Assembly: GCA_021802055.1 (NCBI GenBank)
Contig: JAKAAY010000002.1
Location: 31,478-92,194, forward strand
Direction of reading: 5' to 3'
Length of the DNA: 60,717 bases
Origin: Thermoplasmata archaeon
GTDB taxonomy: Archaea > Thermoplasmatota > Thermoplasmata > Thermoplasmatales > Thermoplasmataceae
Made by a program: the position numbers and the translations under genes. Positions 26,326 to 35,523 of the stretch are shown one piece after another. The notes beneath the pieces are model-generated. The model made no database searches. It had not been told where the DNA came from and was given only the letters and a program-made list of their open reading frames with translations. Numbering within the stretch: the stretch's first letter is position 1; every line of letters begins with the position of its first letter.

Positions 26326-27378
26326 TCAGTTCTTGCCTGGTGGCTTGAGTCTGTTGAGGTTCATGATCCCCCCCAGCTTCTGGTAGTTGGTCACCTTCCT
26401 TTCAAAAAAGTCTGTCTTTGTGGAGTTCATTGAAGCAAACGAGTCCACCCACTGCATGGGATGAGCCGAAACCTCAGGGTAAGGCTTGGGAAGGCCGATT
26501 GCTTCGCACCTGCTGTTTGCCAGATATTTTATGTACTTATCGATGAGTGTGTCGTTCAGTCCCAGAATCTGATTCCTGGTGACGTACTGCCCCCACTGAA
26601 TCTCATGCGTTGTAGCAGTCCTGACCATGTCCAGAAGGTCCCGGTTCATTTCAGGCGTGAACCATCCCGGGTTCTCGTCCCGAAGCGCATTAATGATGTT
26701 GGTGAACAGGGCAAGGTGTGTATTCTCGTCTCTCTGTATAAGCCTGATCATGCTAACAGTGCCGCCCATTTTATCCTGTCTTCCCAGGGCATAGAAGAAC
26801 GCAAAGCCGCTGTAAAAATAAATTCCCTCCAAGAGGTAGTCAGCCATGCAGGAATAGACGAAGTTCACGTCGTTTGGCCTGTTGATGAACTCCTCGTAGA
26901 GATCAGTTATGAACCTGTTTCTCTTTGCGAGTATCTCGTCGTCCTTCCACATGGAGTAGACAGCGTCTCTTGTGACCTGATCTACCACTGAAGTGAGCAG
27001 GTAGTCGTAGCTCTGCGCGTGAATGGTCTCGAAGAATGCCTGCGCCTTCAGGCATGCAGTAACTTCCGGTGCCGTGATATATGATGCTATTGCCCCGAGA
27101 TTGTCAATCTGTATGCTGTCCAGAAAGATCAGGAAGGACAGGACTTTCTTGTATGCTTCCTGCTCGTACGGAGTCAGGGTGGGATACTGCTTTTTGTCCT
27201 CTCCCAGGGGGATCTCATCGGGGATCCAGAAGAAGCTGCGCATCTTCTTATATAGAGGTTCAGCCCATGCATATTTGCAGTGGTTGAATTCAAGGAGGTT
27301 AGTGGAAGGGCCTCCCACCATACGCTGCAAGGAAAGATCCCTTGTGCCTTCCGGATTGAACAGTTTCTTGACTTCCAT
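26326..27378 (-). CDS. nrdB: Class I ribonucleotide reductase beta subunit (R2)
   Basis: The protein is a complete radical-generating R2. All six metal ligands can be placed: Asp in LIFLDSIQID, Glu and His in FFETIHAQSY, Glu in YLLEGIYFYSG, and Glu and His in LIQRDENTHL. The radical Tyr follows the first His in AQSY, and the radical-transfer Trp is in SFFWIPDE. ATG 27378 has GAGG eight bases before it; ATG 27384 is two codons earlier. The upstream nrdA stop is 5-11 nt away, so both are cotranscribed. It is about 350 residues, the normal length. Confidence 0.94.
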   Translation of the reverse strand: MEVKKLFNPEGTRDLSLQRMVGGPSTNLLEFNHCKYAWAEPLYKKMRSFFWIPDEIPLGEDKKQYPTLTPYEQEAYKKVLSFLIFLDSIQIDNLGAIASYITAPEVTACLKAQAFFETIHAQSYDYLLTSVVDQVTRDAVYSMWKDDEILAKRNRFITDLYEEFINRPNDVNFVYSCMADYLLEGIYFYSGFAFFYALGRQDKMGGTVSMIRLIQRDENTHLALFTNIINALRDENPGWFTPEMNRDLLDMVRTATTHEIQWGQYVTRNQILGLNDTLIDKYIKYLANSRCEAIGLPKPYPEVSAHPMQWVDSFASMNSTKTDFFERKVTNYQKLGGIMNLNRLKPPGKN

Positions 27379-27388
27379 ACTCATCGCC

Positions 27389-30028
27389 TCACGCCTGGCA
27401 TGCCTCGCACGCAGGTTCTTCCTTCTCCTCTTCAATGGTGTAGTTCCTGAAGTAGTAGATGGTCTTGACGCCAAGCTTCCACGCAGCATGATACAACTCC
27501 AGGAACTTCTGCTCATCCATATCAGCCGTGGCATAGAGATTCATTGACTGTGACTGATCCAGGTGCCTCTGTCTGGCGGCCGCGGCCCTAATACTCCACA
27601 TCTGGTCGATTTTGTGGGCTCCCTTGTACAGGGAAATATTATTCTCCGTCAGTTCCGGAGCTACCTGCCTTATCACAAACCCCTTTTTCTCCTCGGTAAA
27701 GACAGGCTTGAAAATCGGGTCAATGCCAGCGGTTGAGCCCGCTATGACTGATGTAGACCCGGTTGGTGCAATGGCCATCAGGTATCCATTCCTGATTCCT
27801 CTCTCATGTACCTTTGCTGCGAGGTCTTTCCACCTCTGGCTGTTGTAGTCGCGCTTCTTGAAGTAACTTCCTGTGTCCCAGTCACTGCCCTTGAACAGTG
27901 GGTATGCCCCTCTTTCCCTTGCCAGTTCCATGCTAGTCTCTATTGCAAGGTAATTGATCTCCTCAAACAGCTTGTCAGCGTATTCCACATGCTCCTCTGA
28001 CTCCCAGTCAATCCCCTTCTTTACCAGATGCTGATGATAGCCTGATATGCCAATCCCTATTGCCCTGTACCTCTGGTTTGTCCTCTTTGCCTGCTCAAGA
28101 GGCAGGTTATTCATGATTATCACATCATCAAGCATCCTGACCTGAACGGGGATGACCTTCGCAAGTTTCTCAAAAGTATCCGTTCTGCCAAGGTTTATTG
28201 ACGAGAGATTGCAGACAACCAGATCACCGGCCCTGTACCGGCGAGTGATTCTGTCCTCCTCAATAGTCTCTGATATTTTGGTGGTGGGAGACTGGTTCTG
28301 GCAGATCTCCGTACACAGATTGGAGGAGTATATCACGCCTGCGTGACTGTTTGGGTTTGCCCGGTTAACCGTGTCCCTGTTGAATATAAACGGGCCCCCT
28401 GTCTCATAGAGGCTCTTCAACACGAGTCCCATGAGTTCAAGAGAATCAACCTCTTTCTTCTCTATGGCGGGGTCCTGCACGCATTCCATGTATTTCTTGG
28501 TGAATTCTTCGCCCCAGTGGTCTTCCAGTGACCATCCCTTCTTCAGGCGAACCTCGTTGGGATCGAACAGGTACCAGGTGTCCCCCTTTTCCATGGTCTC
28601 GTAGAATATGTCAGGAATACATATCCCCGGAAATATGTCGTGCGCCTTTCTCCGGTCATCTCCGTTGTTCGTTTTAAGATCCAGGAAATCCAGAATGTCC
28701 CTGTGCCAGATGTCAAGCCATATGCTTGCGGCTCCGGCTCTCTGGCCCAGCTGGTTCACTGAGACGGCTGTATCATTGAACAGTCTCACCCACGGCACTA
28801 TTCCGCTTCCGGCTCCCTTGTAACCCCTGATGGTGCTGCCAAGTGCCCTTAACTTGCCGATATATACGCCCATGCCCCCTCCGTTCTGGGATACCTTTGC
28901 GAAGGTCGTAATGCCATCAAATATTCCTTGAAGCGAGTCCTCAGGAGTGTCGATGAAGCACGAACTCAGCTGACCTCCTGGTTTTCTTGCATTTGCGAAG
29001 GTGGGTGTTGCCATTGTGATCATCAGGTTTGAAAGCACATCATAAAACTTCTTGGCCCAAGAAATCCGCTCCTCCGGTTTCTCTGCAAGTGCAAGATACG
29101 CTGCTATGCCCATGAAGACTTCCTGGGGAAGCTCCATCACCTCATTGTCTGGCCCCCTGATCGCGTATCTGTCACTCAGGTGTTTGAGACCCGGATAGTT
29201 AAGCAGAAGATCTCTCTCCGGCCTGATATATGAGCCCAGCTCCTCCATGTCTGGAGGTGAATATTCTTTCAGTAGTGCTCCATCCATGCGGCCTATTTCC
29301 ACCAGTCTCTTCACCAGGTCGTGGTAGCTGCCGTATTCCCTGTCAGAATAATGCCTGGACTTTCCGGCCTCCTGATAAAGATCATGAAGCAACAGCCTGG
29401 CCGCAGCATAAGTCCAGTTTGGCTGCTTGGTTGAAGTCTTCTCATTCGCAACCCTGATAAGTGTTTCCTGAATGGCGCGGGTAGATATTCCCTCGTAGAA
29501 ATGCAGCTGGGAGTCCAGTTCAAGTTCCACTGGATCGACTCCTTCAAGGTTCTGGCAGGCTTTCTCAACCACTTTCCTGATCTTGGTTATGTCGATGGGA
29601 ACGCGCTGCCCGTGCCTGTTAGTTACGGTGGAAGGCCGGAGCCTCAGTTCTATTGGAGGTTTCTCTTCCATCATATATCTCTGGTTACCAGAACCTGAGG
29701 ACTGGAGCGTTTCCTCGATTCTGCGCTTCTCCTCCCTTATCCTCTTCCTGTTGTCCCTATAGAGAATATAGGCTTCTGCGACGTCGTTGAAGCTTTTGCC
29801 CCCGAGCGTTTCGTTCATAAGAGTGTCTATGACGAGATCCTGAACCTGCTCTACACTGGGCCTTGTCCCAAAGGCCTCGAGTTTGTTAATGCATATTTCA
29901 CATATCTGTTCTGCGTCCTCAAGGTTGCCATTCTTCACGGCAAGCATCGCCTTGAATATGGCCTCTGTAATCTTCCTTTTCTGGAATGGTACTATGTTTC
30001 CATTGCGTTTGGTTATTTCTCTGATCAT
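27389..30028 (-). CDS. nrdA: Class I ribonucleotide reductase alpha subunit, two ATP cones
   Basis: This 879-residue alpha subunit carries the active site. Cys residues are in GGQLSSCFID, SSNLCTEICQN (the Asn-Cys-Glu site) and GDLVVCNLSSINL. The radical-transfer tyrosines are in VKTIYYFRN and the C-terminal redox pair is CEAC. Two ATP cones precede it. The inner one (about residues 133-225, VTNRHGQRVPIDITKIRKVV) aligns with the single cone of E. coli NrdA. The outer one (residues 1-100) instead resembles the cone of the neighbouring NrdJ (FNDVAEAYILYRDNRKRIRE against YSDVARAYILYRDRRKTIRQ). ATG 30028. Confidence 0.95.
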   Translation of the reverse strand: MIREITKRNGNIVPFQKRKITEAIFKAMLAVKNGNLEDAEQICEICINKLEAFGTRPSVEQVQDLVIDTLMNETLGGKSFNDVAEAYILYRDNRKRIREEKRRIEETLQSSGSGNQRYMMEEKPPIELRLRPSTVTNRHGQRVPIDITKIRKVVEKACQNLEGVDPVELELDSQLHFYEGISTRAIQETLIRVANEKTSTKQPNWTYAAARLLLHDLYQEAGKSRHYSDREYGSYHDLVKRLVEIGRMDGALLKEYSPPDMEELGSYIRPERDLLLNYPGLKHLSDRYAIRGPDNEVMELPQEVFMGIAAYLALAEKPEERISWAKKFYDVLSNLMITMATPTFANARKPGGQLSSCFIDTPEDSLQGIFDGITTFAKVSQNGGGMGVYIGKLRALGSTIRGYKGAGSGIVPWVRLFNDTAVSVNQLGQRAGAASIWLDIWHRDILDFLDLKTNNGDDRRKAHDIFPGICIPDIFYETMEKGDTWYLFDPNEVRLKKGWSLEDHWGEEFTKKYMECVQDPAIEKKEVDSLELMGLVLKSLYETGGPFIFNRDTVNRANPNSHAGVIYSSNLCTEICQNQSPTTKISETIEEDRITRRYRAGDLVVCNLSSINLGRTDTFEKLAKVIPVQVRMLDDVIIMNNLPLEQAKRTNQRYRAIGIGISGYHQHLVKKGIDWESEEHVEYADKLFEEINYLAIETSMELARERGAYPLFKGSDWDTGSYFKKRDYNSQRWKDLAAKVHERGIRNGYLMAIAPTGSTSVIAGSTAGIDPIFKPVFTEEKKGFVIRQVAPELTENNISLYKGAHKIDQMWSIRAAAARQRHLDQSQSMNLYATADMDEQKFLELYHAAWKLGVKTIYYFRNYTIEEEKEEPACEACQA

Positions 30029-30285
30029 TGTCTAATCCCTCCAGGCGAGCGTAACCCCATCATCTTCTATTTCAGTGATTAGGTTTTTTTGAACCCGGGT
30101 TTTAGCGGGGATATTCAAGGTATGGTAAGGGCCATAGTAACAATCATGGTAAAAATATTTGATCATGGGAAGTAACAATTCTATCTGGTATATAAGGAAT
30201 ATTTAGCAAGTCCCAACAAATAGGACATAAAAACAACGTACGATGTCTAAAAAAGCGGATCTTTTCAGAATAAGCTGTAAAGGAA

Positions 30286-31287
30286 TTACTTCCTTACCTC
30301 GGTGAATGTGTCAAACCAGGGGATGGGGCTCATGGTTATCCCCGGGAATATTGTGTCAAGGGCACACGTCTTGCTTATCCTGTTGCACAGGGACTGTGAG
30401 AACCGGGTAATCATGACTTCGGAGAGCCCAGGAATCATTGCTTCGGAAACGTAGTGGATAAAGTCCGTTTCCACCTTTACTAGTTCTCTTACCAGTTCCA
30501 CTGATTCTTTCTTCGCTTCTGGAGTACCAAGAGGTTGGTTTTCTATTACGAGGGCCTTTATCAGGCTCTGCAGAAATTCCGATTGGACGAACAGATCCCT
30601 CTGAATGAACTTGAGGGCGTTGGAGGTCCCCACAACCTTGGAGTGTCTTGCAAGTGCATATATTACGGTGAATTCTGTTGGTACAGTTGTGCCGGATATC
30701 GTGGCTGAGATCAAAAGGTTCCTGTACATTTCCCACAGCTGCTGGTCTTTCTGGAACTTGCCCAGTTGTTCGACATAAAGAGCGCTTTTCTGCTTGATCT
30801 GGTCAACAGATCTCCATGACTCTGAGACAGATTCCCTGCGACTTTCAGGAACCGCACTGTTAATAATCTGGGAATAGGTATCACAGTGCTCAACAAGCTG
30901 ATATTCCATTGTGGCCATTACGGCTGCGATATCCGGAGATGAAAAATAAGGTGCTATATCGTGTAAATTCGACTGGAGAATGCTCTCAAGGATCATTGAA
31001 GAAAGTATGGTCCTCTCGTACACTTTTCTCTCGACGTCGGAGAGAGATGCATAGTCCTTGTTTTCCTTTGTGAGGTTGAACTGCTGGGGGTTGAAGAAGT
31101 TTCCAGTCATTTTCCTATAATAATCCATGGCCCACGGGAAACCTCCCATGGTAAAGTTTAGTATACGTGTGGATATGCCGCCCACCAGCCTGGGTTTGGA
31201 AGATAGTTTCTCGCCCTCTGCGTTGAATAGCGTTGTTCTGGTAAGCCTGTTTCCTTTCTGTAGTCCCTGATTTCCAGCTTCGGTCAT
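30286..31287 (-). CDS. R2-like ribonucleotide reductase homologue lacking metal ligands
   Basis: The 333 residues (ATG 31287; GTG 31326 also in frame) align with NrdB from LFNAEGEKLSSKPRLVGG to the QRD region. The ligand positions are: Asp to Glu (ILESIL), first Glu to Leu and first His kept (QLVEHCDTY), second Glu to Ser, third Glu to Leu and second His to Gln (FIQRDLFVQSEF). The Tyr at the radical position is kept, but the radical-transfer Trp is Asn (NFFNPQQ) and there is no C-terminal Tyr. It cannot be a standard di-metal R2. It is the first gene of the cluster, 257 nt upstream of nrdA. A regulatory or structural role is inferred. Confidence 0.8.
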   Translation of the reverse strand: MTEAGNQGLQKGNRLTRTTLFNAEGEKLSSKPRLVGGISTRILNFTMGGFPWAMDYYRKMTGNFFNPQQFNLTKENKDYASLSDVERKVYERTILSSMILESILQSNLHDIAPYFSSPDIAAVMATMEYQLVEHCDTYSQIINSAVPESRRESVSESWRSVDQIKQKSALYVEQLGKFQKDQQLWEMYRNLLISATISGTTVPTEFTVIYALARHSKVVGTSNALKFIQRDLFVQSEFLQSLIKALVIENQPLGTPEAKKESVELVRELVKVETDFIHYVSEAMIPGLSEVMITRFSQSLCNRISKTCALDTIFPGITMSPIPWFDTFTEVRK

Positions 31288-31445
31288 TGTATCACGTTTG
31301 CAGCGATAAGCACTTTCTGCTTTCACCGCGATAGCCCATGGTTATTTAATAATTGATTGGGAGATATTACTGTTTGGGCTCATGCTCTCATTTGGGGCTT
31401 CAGCATTATGGAGTAAGATTATTACGCCACACAGAATCAGTGAAT

Positions 31446-32963
31446 ATGAAACTGGTGGAGTGCGTTCCCAATTTCAGCAACGGGCGCGACAGAAGCATCG
31501 TTGACAGCATAGTCCAGAGCATTGCATCCGTAAGTCAGGTCAGGATTCTGAACGTGGAGATGGACGCGAGCCATAACCGATCCGTGGTGTCCTTTGCGGC
31601 TCCTCCCGATTCTGCAGTGGAAGCTGCATTCGCTGGAATCAAAACTGCAACGGACCTGATTGACATGACAAGGCACACTGGTGAACACCCGAGATTTGGA
31701 TCTGCAGACGTAATACCGTTCATTCCGCTATCAGGCAGCACACTGGAGGAGTGCTCGGCGCTTGCACACAGACTTGGAAAAAGAGTGGGCGAGGAGTTGG
31801 GTGTACCCGTCTACATGTATGGTGAAGCCGCGGTTTCAGGCTCAAGAAAGAACCTGGAAGACATACGCAACAAGAATTTTCAGTTTGAACAGTTGCGAGA
31901 AAGCATTACTGCACCACAGTGGAAACCTGATTATGGACCTGCTTCACTGGGTCGCCAGGGAGCTTCCATTATAGGCTCCAGGGACTTTCTCATAGCCTAC
32001 AATGTGAACCTGAATACACAGGATCTGGCCATAGGCAAGAAAATTGCAAAGGCACTTAGGGCCAGGGACGGGGGACTAACCTTTGTCAAGGCCCTGGCGT
32101 TCTTTCTTGAGGACAAGAAATGCGTCCAGATCTCAATGAACCTTACCAACTACAGGAAGACTCCAATATACCGTGCCTTCGAGATGGTCTCTCTTGAGGC
32201 TTCCCGGTATGGACTTGTCCCCTTCGAATCAGAGATCGTGGGGCTGGTTCCCATGGAAGCAATGGAGGAAACCGGGAAATTTTACCTCAGGCTCAATGGA
32301 TTCTCCAGCGATCAGATTCTGGAAAACAAGCTTTTTGTGGGAACGCGTGGGACCGAAGATGACTTTATGGAAAGGCTTGCGAGCGCTTCTCCAACTCCCG
32401 GCGGAGGATCGGCCTCTGCGCATGTGGGTGCGATAGCTGCTGCCCTCGATTCAATGGTCGCTTCACTGACTGTGGGCAAGAAGAAATACATCGAGTATCA
32501 GGAGGAGATGACACACATCGCTGAGAGAAGCAGAAAAATACTTTCTACGTTAAGCAGATACTCCATTGAAGATGAGGAGGCCTTTTCCCAACTCGCAGCA
32601 GTTTGGAAAATGCCAAAGAATACGGAGGAAGAGATCAGGACCAGGGATGCTGCAATGGAACGTGCTCTAAACCGCAACATTGAGTCCCCCTGGAACATAG
32701 CTAGAGCGTCGTACGAGACCATAGAACTGGCCGAAAAACTGGTCAAGTACGGCAACAGGAACGCTATAACTGATGCTGCTTGTGCAACTCTTTTTGGGAT
32801 GGGTGCAATAAAAGGGGCACTTTTCAATGTGCTCATAAACCTGAAGTCCATGAAAGATAAGGTGCGCGTGGAACAGGAGAAGATAAAGATCAAATTATTT
32901 ATCGAGCAGGCGCAGACTGTGCACGACAGGACTCTAAAAATAATAAATGGGGAATTATGGTAA
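31446..32963 (+). CDS. Glutamate formiminotransferase / formiminotetrahydrofolate cyclodeaminase fusion
   Basis: This 505-residue fusion starts at ATG 31446 (MKLVECVPNFSNGRDRSIV); the open frame begins 31 codons earlier without family resemblance. Residues 1 to about 300 are the formiminotransferase, with DASHNRSVVSFAAPPD, HTGEHPRFGSADVIPF and ISMNLTNYRKTPIYRAFE. Residues about 310-500 are the cyclodeaminase, with ASASPTPGGGSASAHVGAI. It transfers the formimino group from formiminoglutamate to tetrahydrofolate and then releases ammonia. This is the end of histidine degradation started by HutU at 20 kb. Confidence 0.94.
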   Translation: MKLVECVPNFSNGRDRSIVDSIVQSIASVSQVRILNVEMDASHNRSVVSFAAPPDSAVEAAFAGIKTATDLIDMTRHTGEHPRFGSADVIPFIPLSGSTLEECSALAHRLGKRVGEELGVPVYMYGEAAVSGSRKNLEDIRNKNFQFEQLRESITAPQWKPDYGPASLGRQGASIIGSRDFLIAYNVNLNTQDLAIGKKIAKALRARDGGLTFVKALAFFLEDKKCVQISMNLTNYRKTPIYRAFEMVSLEASRYGLVPFESEIVGLVPMEAMEETGKFYLRLNGFSSDQILENKLFVGTRGTEDDFMERLASASPTPGGGSASAHVGAIAAALDSMVASLTVGKKKYIEYQEEMTHIAERSRKILSTLSRYSIEDEEAFSQLAAVWKMPKNTEEEIRTRDAAMERALNRNIESPWNIARASYETIELAEKLVKYGNRNAITDAACATLFGMGAIKGALFNVLINLKSMKDKVRVEQEKIKIKLFIEQAQTVHDRTLKIINGELW

Positions 32964-32966
32964 TAC

Positions 32967-33152
32967 TTAGAAGAGAGACTTCTTTATTGCTCCATCGACC
33001 TTCTTCTGGAGGTCCGGTGTAATCTCCTTTATGTCATGTGCGGTTTTCGCATGCTCCACAATCTTACCCAAAAGGGCTTCCTTGGTCTTTTCGGAGGCGT
33101 GGAAATCGCATTTCATCCCTATGTCCTCACACGCAAACTTGAATTTCGCCAT
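32967..33152 (-). CDS. DUF1059 small protein
   Basis: The 61-residue protein begins MAKFKFACEDIGMKCDFHAS and continues with KIVEHAKTAHDIKEITPDL. Two Cys and several His residues could form a metal site, as in the DUF1059 family (small, possibly metal-binding proteins of unknown function). Its stop lies 3 nt from the stop of the converging formiminotransferase gene. It starts at ATG 33152. Confidence 0.82.
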   Translation of the reverse strand: MAKFKFACEDIGMKCDFHASEKTKEALLGKIVEHAKTAHDIKEITPDLQKKVDGAIKKSLF

Positions 33153-33256
33153 ATTTATCTAACTCTAAAGTAGATATCGATATATTAATGTTTCTAATTT
33201 TATTTAAATAGAGGATGTCCCGCTTTGGGCTGGAGCATTAGTCGTTACCCTGATCT

Positions 33257-34225
33257 TCAAAGAGCCCCTATCTGGCTAATTGCTTCCGTTACAGCCACCT
33301 CAACTGCCTCGTCACTTGAATACCGGTTCTTCCAGCCCGCGGCTGAGAGCTTTTCGATGCCTAGCTGTGCAACTTTAACGTCCCCCTTCCACCCGCGGCC
33401 GTCAATCCCTCCGGCAAACCTGAAGTTCACGTTCCCAAGTTTGAGGCCAGTCGTGACGTATTCTGCTATCCTCCTGACAGAGGTCATGGATGTGTTACCC
33501 AGATTGTATATATCCGTCTGCTTTGATATGGCATTTACGTGGAACATAGCTCCAACGCAGTCGTTTACATGGAGGTAAGACTTCCGCTGCGTACCGTCCC
33601 CTAGGATCTCAAGTTCACTGTGATTTTTCTTCAGCTTGTTGATGAAATCGAATATGACTCCATGTGTTGAATTGGTGCCGACAATGTTTGCAAACCTGAA
33701 AATCAATCCCGTGAGGCCGTAATAGTGGGAGTAAGCAGATATGAAACCCTCGGCAGCCATCTTAGAAGCCCCATAGGTGGAGATGGGCAGATACGGTCCG
33801 TAGGTTTCTGGTGTGGGAATCGTCTTTGCCTCCCCATAGACCGTGGAGCTGGAGGCGAACATTATCCTGGGCACTCCCCGCTTTCTCATGTACTCCAGAA
33901 TGTTCACCGTGCCCTCAGAGTTAATCCTGAAGTCGGTGACCGGATCCTCTGAGCCTCCCCGGACGTCAGAATTTGCTGCGAGATGAACCACCAGATCATG
34001 TCCAGGGATCGATGCAATTGCTTCTCTGTCTGTTATATCCACCTTCAGGAATTTGAAGTTCCTGTTACCCATGAATTTCCTTATGAATCTCTCATCCACG
34101 TTCCTGAGATTGTCGACCACAGTAACCCTGTTGTCATTAAGGAGGAAATCGACGACGTTGGAGCCGATGAATCCTGCACCCCCTGTGACCAGGATGTCAA
34201 GGCCCGATGGTTTATGAGCGTTCAA
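33257..34225 (-). CDS. NAD-dependent sugar epimerase/dehydratase (GalE-like)
   Basis: This 322-residue extended SDR starts at TTG 34225, preceded by AGGA; no ATG gives a full protein. The Rossmann motif is ILVTGGAGFIGSNVVDFLL (residues 11-29), the catalytic segments are SSSTVYGEAKTIP and YGASKMAAE (YxxxK), and RFANIVG follows. Likely substrates are nucleotide sugars such as UDP-glucose, but the exact reaction cannot be read. The aminotransferase lies 101 nt downstream on the same strand. Confidence 0.88.
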   Translation of the reverse strand: MNAHKPSGLDILVTGGAGFIGSNVVDFLLNDNRVTVVDNLRNVDERFIRKFMGNRNFKFLKVDITDREAIASIPGHDLVVHLAANSDVRGGSEDPVTDFRINSEGTVNILEYMRKRGVPRIMFASSSTVYGEAKTIPTPETYGPYLPISTYGASKMAAEGFISAYSHYYGLTGLIFRFANIVGTNSTHGVIFDFINKLKKNHSELEILGDGTQRKSYLHVNDCVGAMFHVNAISKQTDIYNLGNTSMTSVRRIAEYVTTGLKLGNVNFRFAGGIDGRGWKGDVKVAQLGIEKLSAAGWKNRYSSDEAVEVAVTEAISQIGAL

Positions 34226-34326
34226 TCAGTTCCTGACCCAATCATGCGGACTGATTAAAACTTTTCAGGCTGCATACAGCAGAACATAGGATGAATTGAT
34301 GTGCCACGCAGCATTGACATCCCGGA

Positions 34327-35397
34327 TCACCACCCCAACCACAGGCTGAGCTTGATTGATTGCCTGCCAGTGAATTCCCTGATCCTCTCCAGTCCCTCGC
34401 TGAATGTCTTTGGGGAGGAAGTATAGCCAAGCCTGAAGTGCCTGTCCACGCCGAAATACTCACCGGGCATTGTAAGCACTCCCGTCTCCTTTACCATCCT
34501 TGCGCAGAATTCAGTGGAATTCTCAGAACCGCCATATCCCATGAACACAGAAGAGGAATTCATTGCGGCTTCATGCTGGCCTATACCGGTTTCGTACAAG
34601 AAATCCTTGAGAATCTTCCTGTTCTCTGAAATCCTTTTCCTGCACGTCTCCGCATAATGTTCACGGTCCCTAAGAACCCTCACGGCAGCGCTGAGGGAAA
34701 ATATGGAAACGTCAGGGGAAATGCAGTTTTTGATCTGCTGCAGCAATTCAATGTTTTCCTCATCCGTAAACATCCAGCCCAGCCTCAGAGGTGACATCCC
34801 GTAAAATTTGGTCAGAGTGTTGGAGCATATCATTTTCTTACCGGGCCGAAATATGGTCTCTGCCCTGTCTATGGAAATGAAGTCGCTATATGTTTCCGAT
34901 ATGTAAGCGTAAGTGCCGGAGCGCTCCCCCAATTTATGCTGCAAATCCTCATTGTACAGGATCATGCCTGATGGGTTGTTGGGAGAAGTCAGCATGACAC
35001 CATCCCCTTCTCCCACACCTATGTTCAGGACATTTCCTGGATATTCCATTACGTTCAGTCCAAGGTATCTGGGGACCTCCAGCATCGGTTCATATTCCGG
35101 TACAGGTACTAGCAGCCTTCTACACCTGCTACCCAGGAACCAGGTGGCAATAAGTATGGCTTCTGTTCCACCGTTGACGGGAATGATCTGGCTTTCCTTC
35201 ACTCCGTAAATCCCGGACAGAACTCTGGTAAACTGAGCAAGCGTTTCTTCGTAGTCAAGTGGGTCCCCACTCTCAGGTAAAAGGCCGTACATCGCATTTC
35301 TTCCCTGAGAAGGCATGCCGCTGGAAGCCAGGTCATATCTGGTGGTTGGAAGCTTTGTTTCCAGCCAGTGGAACATTTTCATCTCCCTGACCATCAT
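34327..35397 (-). CDS. Class I/II PLP-dependent aminotransferase
   Basis: This 356-residue fold-type I enzyme resembles histidinol-phosphate or aspartate aminotransferases. It has NGGTEAILIA, TSPNNPSGMI, the PLP-lysine motif TKFYGMSPLRLGW and the substrate-carboxylate Arg in FRLGYTS. The position normally held by the Asp that bonds the pyridine nitrogen (D-E-x-Y) reads AYISETYSDF, so Asp is replaced by Ser. Substrate and reaction are not identifiable. It starts at ATG 35397 or 35394. The epimerase follows, so a role in sugar or amino acid modification is possible. Confidence 0.82.
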   Translation of the reverse strand: MMVREMKMFHWLETKLPTTRYDLASSGMPSQGRNAMYGLLPESGDPLDYEETLAQFTRVLSGIYGVKESQIIPVNGGTEAILIATWFLGSRCRRLLVPVPEYEPMLEVPRYLGLNVMEYPGNVLNIGVGEGDGVMLTSPNNPSGMILYNEDLQHKLGERSGTYAYISETYSDFISIDRAETIFRPGKKMICSNTLTKFYGMSPLRLGWMFTDEENIELLQQIKNCISPDVSIFSLSAAVRVLRDREHYAETCRKRISENRKILKDFLYETGIGQHEAAMNSSSVFMGYGGSENSTEFCARMVKETGVLTMPGEYFGVDRHFRLGYTSSPKTFSEGLERIREFTGRQSIKLSLWLGW

Positions 35398-35523
35398 AAG
35401 GCAATATTGTCAGGCGTTCTATAAAACATTTACCCTAGGCATGAGTGGTTGGGGCATCCAGCCGTTCAATTTAATCCCCGGAACTGGTGAAGGTTATAAT
35501 CTAATGTCTCAATTGGAGTGGCC

